From positions 3,036,501-3,100,500 of the forward strand of contig CM036760.1 of the NCBI GenBank assembly GCA_020796225.1: DNA of 64,000 nt, in the 5' to 3' direction. Below, piece by piece: positions 55,551 to 64,000 of the stretch. This DNA comes from Arion vulgaris. Lineage: Eukaryota; Mollusca; Gastropoda; Stylommatophora; Arionidae. Position 1 is the stretch's first letter; every line of letters starts with the position of its first letter. The notes under the pieces are model-generated. The model was given only the letters and a program-made list of their open reading frames with translations, searched no databases and was not told where the DNA came from. Both the position numbers and the translations under genes were made by a program.

Positions 55551-57375
55551 GTTCTTTGAGCTGATCAGTGGGATCGCCATGGGTACTAAAATGGGACCCA
55601 GTTATGCTTGTCTATTCATGGGTCATCTTGAGCACCTAGTATGGAATTCCTATGATGGCCCTCTTCCGTCTGTGTATCATAGATACATTGATGCTTGTAT
55701 TGGCATTACCGATATGCCTGAAGCCGATTTGTCACGCTTCATTAATTTCATTAATGTCTTCAATCCGGCTATTCGGTTTACATCTCACATCTCTACCTCT
55801 TGTGTCAACTTTCTTGACATCACTATCACTATCAGCCTATCCACCATCACTACATCAGTATACTACAAGCCTACTGATGCACATAGTTTTCTTTTTTATA
55901 CCTCGTCCCATTTCCAGGCTTGTCGTGACTCTTTACCATTCTCTCAACTCTTGCGCCTTCGTCGCCTCTGTAGCGAGGACGACGATTTTCTCGATAGAGC
56001 TCACGAGATGCTGGATTTCTTTCGTAAGCGCTTATACCCGGATAAGGTGCTTGCTTCTGCTATGCGGCGCGTTCAGCAAATTTCTCGCCAGGAGGCTCTC
56101 TCTAACCAGCATAGAACTTCCAATTCTGATAGGGTGAAACTTGTCTTAACTTTCCACCCTCTTCCCTTGTGAATAAAGTCTTATTCCGTCATCTCTCCAT
56201 TCTTCAGTCTGATCCTGAGACAGGTTCAATCTTCCAACACTATCCTTTGGTGGCGTACAGACGGACAGAAGCCTTAAGGATATGTTGGTTCACAGTCGCC
56301 TCATCATCATCAACATCAGTACTAGACTTCATCAAGAAACAACAAATTAAATGGTTCGGTCACGTAAGCAGATTACCATCAGACAGTGCACCTCAAAGAG
56401 CAATGCTGCTCCGATACAATGGGTACAAAGCAAAAGGCCGGCCACGCAAAGATGGACCTCAGAGATAACAGAGGCGACGAAAGAGACTATCTACGAAGCG
56501 CATACTAGGGCCCGTTTTAGAAATCTCTTCCTGACCTGACGCTGTGAGGCATACAGGATTCGAGAAAGAAAGAAAGACAGTCGCCTCAAGCCTAATATCC
56601 AGAGTCATTTTGGCACCATCCAGTGTGGCCGTCGGCGCTGCAACACTTGTGCTTATGTAATACAGACCCGCATTGTGTCTTTTCCAAAAGCCACGTTCGT
56701 TGTTGAAGACAGTTTCACGTGCGAGTCCCGTAATATTATCTATGCCATTATCTGCAAGCGGTGCAACAAGGCCTATATTGGGAAACCGGCAGGAGACTCA
56801 GTGACCGATTCGCCCAACACTTGCGCGATATACGCCAATGCTCTGTAACCCCTGTAGCTACCCATTTCAATGATACTGGCCATTCAGGAGCTTGCGATGT
56901 CCAGGTCACAGCCATCCGATCATGTTCCTCTGATGATCGTAGTCGATTTGCTCTGGAGAATCGGTTGATTTCTTTGTATGGCCTTGCGACCACGCGGGCT
57001 CAACGTATTCTTATGCTTCTTAGTACTTTCTCTTCCCATGCTTTGTAATCTATTTGGGTATATGTTGCATGTATTCAAGTTATATATTTACTAGATGTTT
57101 CATTGTTTCTTTTCCGTTCTATTTCTAGTTTTTATGTGTGTTTTTGTGTTACATTTATTTCGTTATTCGTTTTTATTCCAGATTTTCCTTAGATACGTTT
57201 GTATTTGGTCGTCCATTTGTGTTTCATTTTAATTTGTCACTCCTGTTTGTTCGTTTGCTTGATAAAGGCCTTGTTGGTCGAAACGTTGCTGTTTATCGTC
57301 ACTGTTTCTGTATTTTGTAAAACTATAGTACTTTGTTTGTACGTGTTTCGCTATTTACCAAGTTTTACTGCAGTC
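55546..57375 (+). mobile_element. Penelope-like element, inactive copy, with nested LINE
   Basis: 55579-56172 encodes the RT palm ([20 protein letters not shown]), but the catalytic box reads YIDA in place of YIDD. After a LINE insertion at 56304-56576 the C-terminal part resumes ([15 protein letters not shown]), and the GIY-YIG region ([17 protein letters not shown]) is frameshifted near 56785. The 3' end (ctgtttatcgtcactgtttc, tagtactttgtttgtacgtg) runs to about 57375. 5'-truncated and defective. Confidence 0.85.
56304..56576 (+). mobile_element. LINE L1 3' fragment nested in Penelope copy
   Basis: Encodes [40 protein letters not shown] and ends in (AAAG)n. Flanked by the 12-bp duplication acagtcgcctca at 56292-56303 and 56577-56588. 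Carries a single copy of the segment that is a minisatellite at 17150. Confidence 0.88.
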
Positions 57376-57396
57376 TTCCCCTATTTATATATATAT

Positions 57397-57625
57397 ATAT
57401 CCTCTTCGTGTCCCGATGGACACATAAGGCTTCCCCAAGAGACTTACACTGTTGTCGTTCTGCTGCCTTTCTACCAACCGTCTCCCACGTCAGGTCACAC
57501 TCCTTCAACTCTGTCTCCACAGCTCTTCTCCGTGTTTCCTTTGGACGTCTATGTCTTCTCTTCCCATCCGCTGTCCTTATGAGAGCTGTTCCAGCCAGAA
57601 CTATCAGTCTGGTGACATCTACATA
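57397..57625 (-). mobile_element. LINE L5 3' fragment
   Basis: Near-parallel to 49868-50100: cctcttcgtgtcc, gttctgctgcctttctacca, tttggacgtctatgtcttct. Confidence 0.7.
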
Positions 57626-57849
57626 TATTTACTTTTCCTGGTGTAGTCAAGTGTTTAGGCCTGGCTTTGAAATCAAAACAAACTTGGGTCGATCTCCGGT
57701 TTGTCAACTATCCAGTAGACCAAATAGAAATTGCTAACGTTGCTTACTGAGTTGAATAAAGTATGTCATAAGGAAACCTGTCACCTCACCTACAAGTGTT
57801 AAGGTATTCTTTGCAAAGTCTCTAAGTTGTCATACATATGCGAAAATAG

Positions 57850-58363
57850 TGGGCGTCTGTTGCTTAGTGATAGTGAACTCGATCACAATCCAAGAGTTCT
57901 TCTTCTTCTTTTGTCGTCACACTGCTACCGGGTTGTTGCCAGTGTCGTGGTTTTCTGTTTTGTCTTGCGCTGTTCTGGTGGCTTGTGTGATTGTTATCTT
58001 TACTCTTTCACAGGATTCTGCTACACCATCTAACCATCTTTTCCGTGGTCGTCCTCTTGCCTTCTTTCCCGATGTTCTGTTGTAGAAGAATCTGTATACT
58101 GGGGAGTGTGGATGCATTCTTATTAAGTGGCCAAACCACTTCATTCTTTCTTTATCTATGTAATTCAAGCACGGTTTTGTACGTCAACTCAGTAACAAAT
58201 ACCTAATTAATCCAAGAGTACCTAGTTAAAACTCCGCGGTGGGCAATTTAGAAGCAAATTTGTTCTCGTGAATTTTATGAACGGTAAAAATAGAACTACT
58301 CAACGACTCGTTTACCGTGATTTATGGCGACTCGTGTGAATGATATGCCAAGATTTTCATTCA
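57850..58363 (+). mobile_element. SINE-A copy split by LINE L9
   Basis: The head gggcgtctgttgcttagtga is at 57851. The element resumes at 58209 with aatccaagagtacctagtta and ends gatatgccaagattttcatt. Confidence 0.78.
57898..58208 (-). mobile_element. LINE L9 3' fragment inserted in SINE-A
   Basis: - strand reads MKWFGHLIRMHPHSPVYRFF, GKKARGRPRKRWLDGVAESC; (GAA)n end at 57898. Flanked by aatccaagagt at 57887-57897 and 58209-58219. The last 35 bp (58174-58208) match an LINE tail at 60828-60858, so the insert may be composite. Confidence 0.82.
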
Positions 58364-58639
58364 TGCGACATAAATCCACTTTCTTGTATCATTTCCACTA
58401 TCTTTGCTTTCATTGATAGAACGAACTACTTTGATTCAAACTGAACAATAGTATCGTGAATAATTATTAAATCACAGGTAACACGTCAAACATGGAGACG
58501 GCTTCCTCTAACTATTGTACAGATATGTGCTACTATAATTCTTATTCAACTGTGCTATGTAATGAAATAAACAACAACAAAAATATAACTAACACAATTG
58601 TGTTGTTTCCCAAAGGATGACGTTCACTAGTTGAATCAG

Positions 58640-59105
58640 GAATGGTGAGACGAAACTGTGTGGAGGTAATGGTACAGACAGTAATCAGAGAAATCACCTT
58701 CATTTTTGTCCCTAGACACGCAGGAGTCAGGGGTAATGAACTATCTGATACATCTCGTTTTGCATGGCTACAAAAAATATCAGCAGAGGGAGCTGCAATG
58801 GACCAAACTGATATTCTTAACAAATTTAGTCTTGCCGAACAGAGGAGTTTTAGGGCTGTGAATCCCACTTGCTGACCTGAGGAGTTTCAGGGCTGTGAAT
58901 CCCACTTGCTGACCAGACTGAGAGAGATGGGTGTTGATATTGGTGCAGCCCAAAAGAACGGCATACCAAATATGCAAAGAGATTGATTAATCAACATCAA
59001 ACTGGTTTGTTGGGCCTCTGAACGCTGCTGGATGTGTGGAGGGGGAGATCGAAGCACCTATGGACATGTCCGGAGTGCTACGATGATCGTCCTCATATAA
59101 TTGAT
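58640..59105 (+). mobile_element. RNase H-type LINE 3' fragment
   Basis: Encodes ITFIFVPRHAGVRGNELSDT (RNase H V-P-x-H-x-G-x-x-G-N-E end), then RLREMGVDIGAAQKN and the gagatcgaagcacctatgga tail. 58840-58920 carries a short duplication. Confidence 0.78.
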
Positions 59106-59224
59106 AACTGACGTCCACTATTTGATTGCCAAATTTGTCACTTTAATTATGATTGGACTATTCCTAAATCAACCTCTTTACCCTACACATGTGCGCGTAT
59201 GCACACACAACATTTAGAATAATG

Positions 59225-59905
59225 TAATGTTAATTGTTACTAAATTGACGTCCCAGCACTTCGGGCAGATTGACAGGTGCTCAGTCTCCCCAACAGATGT
59301 CGAAGGGTATGCATACTGATGGTTCCTGTTTCTCGCTGGTTAAACACACTCCTCTCTCTGCTCCCCAAGCTTCCAGTTCAACTTATACAACGAATAATTC
59401 CAAACTCCTAAATCGCTGATTGATTCAACATCAATTGTAGTGTCCTTATCCAACAGTAGGTCGCCAAGATACCGAAGAGCGTCCCTCTTATGCATCTGAA
59501 TCTCCAGAACAATCGATGCTTTCGATGCAAGCATGTCCGCTTCTCGTTGACGCGAACATCAGCATGACCAGGACAGTAGATTCACGTCTCTGAAGGTTAT
59601 AAACCTCAATAGACGATATCCACTCATACCGCAACCTGCCATTTTGAATCTTCTGAAGCATCGACTGAGTCAGAACCAGTAACGACCCCAGTAGACGGTG
59701 TGTCAGAGAGCCAACGGAGACAGCAGTAACAGTTTCAACTTCCATCCTCATACTGGAAGTAGTTGTCCTGTATGCTCTAGTTAGGTCTGCAATAGCTCTA
59801 TCTTGAGTGTTAGCCAAGAAACCTCACCCTGACTTCTCACCACGATGCACAGACCCATTGGTATAAACAACATCATTATTACTTGCATTATTTTCTATCG
59901 CTACT
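59225..59905 (-). mobile_element. RNase H-type LINE fragment (L7), minus copy
   Basis: - strand reads LTQSMLQKIQNGRLRYEWIS, SIEVYNLQRRES, LASKASIVLEIQMHKRDALR, YLGDLLLDKDTTIDVESI. Confidence 0.78.
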
Positions 59906-59924
59906 GCTGCCCTCCATTGAATCT

Positions 59925-60400
59925 CTGGGACTTCATTTACTGTGGCCGTTGTTGTATCTGACTCTCAGTCGATGCTTCACAAGATCCAGAAGGACAGGTT
60001 TCGGTATGAGTGGATGTCGTCTATAGAAGTTGCTAACCTCCAGCGGCTTACGTGGATATACTGTCCTTGGCATGCGGTGTTTACGGTAATGAGAGAGCGG
60101 ACAGGCTTGCATCAACAACATCGCTTTTTGGGGAGCTGAAGATAAGGGGGATGTTCTTCGGTATCTTCGCGACTATTGATGAGGACACTAAAATAGATGT
60201 TGAATCGATCCAGCGATTTAAGCAGTTTGGAGTTACCCGTTGTACAAGTAGAACTGGATGCCTGAGGGGCAGAGTGAGGAGTGTGTTTAATAAGCGAGCC
60301 ACGGGAACCATCAGTATACATACTCGTCGATATCTGTTGGGGGAGACAGAACATCTATGGGTCTGCCCGTAGTGCAATGATATCAGTTCAGTACCCAATT
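59925..60400 (+). mobile_element. RNase H-type LINE fragment (L7), plus copy
   Basis: Encodes VVSDSQSMLHKIQKDRFRYE, WMSSIEVANLQRLTWIYCPW, then in other frames VRSVFNKRATGTISIHTRRY and LGETEHLWVCP. Same family as the preceding copy, in opposite orientation. Confidence 0.78.
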
Positions 60401-61325
60401 ACCAATTGTACAAGAAAAGACTGACACGGAGAAAAAGACAATACTTTTAGCTGGTAACAAACCATCCATGTGGGAACTTCTTCGAAAGTCTCTTGTCATG
60501 AGCAAAAACACCTGTGGGTCACAGATTCGGTAGTCAGCTTGAGGTCTGTCGGTATTCTAAAAGCTTAGTTTTCGGGGTCATTGAATATGACCGCGTGTTG
60601 TTTAGCTCTGCTTCCACATGAGAGGGCAGTTCTATGAAGTAGCCTTTAAAAGTATACTACAATGCTATGACAACTAAAATTCTTTAGTCATTATAAACAG
60701 CCAACCATTCACGCAGAGACAGCATCCTACACAAATATATGCAGACAACATTCATAAACAGACAACATTCTTAAAAATGAGATCTACTATGAGACTGAGC
60801 ACCTATGGGTTTGCTCGGAGTACATGTACGTCAACTCAGTAACCAATACCTAATTCTAGTAAAGGGGAGGATAACTTTTCAGAATAGACAAAAAATAGTA
60901 AATGCTAAAATATAACCTAACCCGAAACCATGATTTTTCCGAACTTTTTGTCTGGTTCCACCAACACAAATGCTCTCGAGCCGCCACTGACAACACAGAT
61001 ATATATATATAAATGCCTTTACTCCAGAAACTGCGAGGGAAAACTTGACAAAGTGTTAGGAAAAATTTTATCTGAGCATTATTTTCCATTAGGAACGATG
61101 AACTGGAAAACTAGAATAAGTGTTACTGATAAGTTGCATCACTAAGTTGAATTGGAAACAGAGGGAAAAAAATACGATAACGTTCCGATCCCATGTATTA
61201 CATTTATTTACCGTTCTTCTACGTTGAAGAATAAAAGGATTGCAAATGCACGCACTTGTCTGAACTCTGAACTTAAGCTGAACCTTCAACTTTAGTATCT
61301 TCTGCATGAACCAGAACCTTTAAAG
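60401..61325. other. Mostly unassigned
   Basis: 60775-60858 is a LINE tail (gagcacctatgggtttgctc ... tcagtaaccaatacctaatt). The rest shows nothing I recognise. 61089-61325 may be the promoter/5' UTR of the candidate gene that follows. Confidence 0.4.
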
Positions 61326-61405
61326 ATGGCAGCCCAAACTTTGAGAAATACAGGTGTTGTGTTTCGTTTTTGGAACAGTTTTGCAAGACAGCAGACTAGA
61401 ACCAA
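61326..61405 (+). CDS. Candidate first exon of a nuclear gene for a mitochondrial protein
   Basis: ATG in good context (aaagATGG) opens MAAQTLRNTGVVFRFW and NSFARQQTRT, ending in phase 2 at a strong donor gtaaga (61406). The peptide is rich in Arg, Ser, Thr and hydrophobics with no acidic residue, as mitochondrial presequences are. No continuation exon was recognised in the remaining 2.6 kb, and I do not recognise the protein. Confidence 0.45.
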
Positions 61406-62980
61406 GTAAGAATATTTAATATTATTAAGTTTAGAACGCTATCAATTTTTTTTTTAATTAAACGTTGTAATGTGAATTGTTCATCGTTGCGATGTTGTTA
61501 TTGACACTTGTAACTTGTATTAGTAACAGAGTTCAGTAACTTAAGTTAATGTTTATAGTTTATATTTGGATAATCTGATTCAGCTGGCAGAGATTGTTCT
61601 GCGTAGTCTCCGGTTCACTCTGTTATAGTTTTAATATAGTTATTGTTATCTTGGCTGTCGTAGCCGGGCACAATATAATATGGAATATATCAGCCTTCAC
61701 ACAATCATCAATGTCAATGACACTCTCATTATATTAATGAAAAAAATGAATGCATTTTTTTTATCAAATAAAGTATTAGATATTGTATAGCAGTAAAGAG
61801 TAAAGACAATCGAAGGTGCGAAGTCTCTTGCACCATTACCAGTCCCTCTTGCACCATCACCAGGTACCTCTTGCACCATCACCAGGTCCAATCATAATGT
61901 CCTGGTAGTAATATTAATATTGCACTATGGTCATTCTCAGATGTATGTGTGTCCTCACTAGAGTATATACTTAATTATTTTATTATACTATATTGAACCT
62001 AGTCACTTGCAAGTATAATGAAATGAAAAATGTAGGAGTAGGCATACTGACCTGGGACCAGCTGTCATGTTTACCATTACAGTTTTATGATAAACGTATT
62101 AGACATAACATGTATCACTGTATTATAGTAATGCATGATGTAGAAAATATATGTCCTTGAAGTAAATTAATCATGTTAAAAAGCCCCAAAGTCAGTCTCT
62201 GGATTACTGGTAGTGGTGCTATAGTCTGAAATTGATCTCTGGTAGAAAGATTGGAGTTAATGGCAGTCTTTGAGAAACAACCAATTTTCCATTAATTGTT
62301 GATTTTCAAAATATAGTACTATTGATGGAATAGCTCCATTGTTTTGCAGAGACATCTTGTAATGCTGATTGGTCTGTAGCTGGTGACTGTAGAAATGTAT
62401 CGCCATTGTTTTAGAAGTGGTATCAAGATTGCTTCTTGATAGGTTTGTGGAGCACTTCCCTAGACCCATCAGATATTGTAGATACTTAGCAACTATGTTT
62501 TTGCTGCTGTTTCCAAGTTCGTAATTATTTTGTTGGACACACTTTATGACTTTTTCAATTTAGATATTGCAAGCTTCAGTTCTCTGAATGTAATTTCATG
62601 TATGGTTCCATTTTGTTTCAAATTTTGTTATTTCACATAAATGTCCTATTGTTTCTCTGAGCTAACTGCATTGTAGTTGTCTGTACTAAAGGAGACTGCA
62701 GAGTAATCACGCTGATTGCCTGACACTTCATCTGCCTAGGTTTCCATCACAGGGCAAGCACAATAATGCTGATTGATATAATGCTGATTAATGATATATA
62801 TATATTTCTATTGCGTTTCTATGTGACATCCTGATTGCTGTTGTGTACCTCTTGACTGATTGCCTTGTCTAGCACATTGATTTTCTAAAGTACACTGTAG
62901 TATACTTGTGTTTAGGAGTGCCTGACCAGTCTTAATTTTTCAGCAACTCAGCTGGGTTTAATGTCCCATCTTTACAATCC
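61406..62980. other. No recognised feature
   Basis: 61815-61890 has three copies of a 22-bp unit (ctcttgcaccatcaccaggt). Otherwise AT-rich, repeat-poor sequence, possibly an intron of the candidate gene at 61326. Confidence 0.45.
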
Positions 62981-62984
62981 AGGA

Positions 62985-63412
62985 GCTGACTTTGACAGCC
63001 CCAACTCCACATCAGGATTATCTTGACAGCCCCTTCACCCCATCAAGGAGTTGACATTCACATCAATGCGCTCTCCTTGACATTCATATTAAGGAGCTGA
63101 CCTTGACAACCACACCTGCGCATCAAGGAACTGCCCTTGACAGCCACATCACCACTTTTTTTAAAAACATTACAGTGACAATCACATCAAGGAGCTGACC
63201 GTGACAACCACATCTTCACATCAAGGAGCTGCCCTTGACATCCCAATCTTCACATCAAGGAGCTGACCTTGACAACCACATCTTCACATCAAAGAGCTGA
63301 CCTTGACATCCCAATCTTCACATCAGGGACCTTACCTTGACATCCCAATCTTCACATCAAGGAGCTCATCGTGACAATCACATCTTCTTATCAAGGAGCT
63401 AACCTTGAAGGG
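62985..63412 (+). repeat. About 34-bp degenerate tandem array, 12 copies
   Basis: Unit cttcacatcaaggagctgac plus cttgacaaccacat. Copies vary in length, and one is broken by a T-rich run near 63155. Confidence 0.9.
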
Positions 63413-63631
63413 GTTGAAATTGTTTGTTAACAGTTACAGTGTATTTTTTAACCCAGTTTCTTATCAGTGAGATTGCTCTTATCAACTATATTACTGTAAA
63501 ACATCTATAGTATGTTTAGAAATGTATGGCACACTTGAAAATGATGTAATTCGACAACCGCTTCACCGATATTGACATTTTGCAAATAAACAGATACTAA
63601 TAATATTTCAAGGAGCCACCAAAAGAAAAGG

Positions 63632-63925
63632 ATGATTAAATCAATCAGAAAGCCACAAACACAAGATGACTTCTATAAAATGAGCAGATTCGAACAAATT
63701 GTCATTCTTCACCTTAGAACAGGACACAATCAACTCCGCAGCCACATGTATACAAAATTCAAGATTGGCAATTCAGCCATGTGTACATGTGGACAGGCAC
63801 ATCAGACTGCAGAGCACATACTTCAAGACTGCCCCAAATATGATATACTGAGGCAAACTGACTGGCCTAATGAAACAACACTCGACATAAAACTACACGG
63901 ACCTCTGTGTGAGCTAAGACAGTGA
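63632..63925 (+). mobile_element. RNase H-type LINE C-terminal fragment
   Basis: Encodes ILHLRTGHNQLRSHMYTKFK, IGNSAMCTCGQAHQTAEHIL, QDCPKYDILRQ: the Cys/His knuckle after RNase H in non-LTR ORF2 proteins. It is an intact 97-codon stretch with a stop. The 5' part is missing. Confidence 0.78.
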
Positions 63926-64000
63926 AGTTTATACAAGAGACAACATTGAATATATAGACAATATTTCAAGCAAACAAAAGAAAGGAAGAAATATTCCAAG

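Overview
The window is animal nuclear DNA: AT-rich, intron-rich and packed with 5'-truncated retrotransposons, tRNA-derived SINE-like repeats and minisatellites. Penelope-like elements, many LINE 3' ends and (GAA)n/(GATG)n-tailed insertions suggest a lophotrochozoan, most likely a mollusc. That is an inference from repeat style; no sequence here names the species.

Two genes can be read by protein homology, both on the + strand. (1) The 3' end of a K-Cl cotransporter gene (SLC12A4-7/KCC type) runs from before about 2672 to 19612. Six exons encode much of the cytosolic C-terminal domain: 2672-2788, 5037-5126, 6105-6196, 7191-7286, 14950-15083 and 19320-19612. Three of its introns look like minor-spliceosome (U12) introns, one of them AT-AC. 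Both threonines that WNK/SPAK signalling phosphorylates in vertebrate KCCs are present. (2) A complete six-exon, divergent beta-tubulin gene lies at 43274-54348, with the MREI start, the tubulin signature and an acidic tail ending in six Glu and a Val. One base appears to be missing at the exon 4/5 junction. A possible first exon of a mitochondrial-protein gene sits at 61326-61405.

Layout: 1-2671 is repeats in an upstream KCC intron or flank; 2672-19612 is KCC, with introns holding polypurine DNA, a 46-bp array that copies a splice site, 39-, 24- and 32-bp arrays, a Penelope-like element and several SINEs; 19613-43200 is an intergenic repeat landscape with large arrays at 26.3, 33.5-35.0, 37.0-38.5 and 39.4-39.9 kb; 43274-54510 is beta-tubulin with repeat-filled introns; 54600-60400 is LINE and Penelope remnants with nested insertions; 60400-64000 is mostly unassigned sequence plus a 34-bp array and an RNase H-type LINE tail at the right edge.

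The recurring theme is that many minisatellites here grew from inside mobile elements, several from the end of LINE ORFs. Many arrays have clean copies at the edges and indel-ridden copies in the middle, which suggests imperfect long-read consensus. No CRISPR, operon or other prokaryotic feature is present. Long ORFs inside tandem arrays are repeat artefacts.
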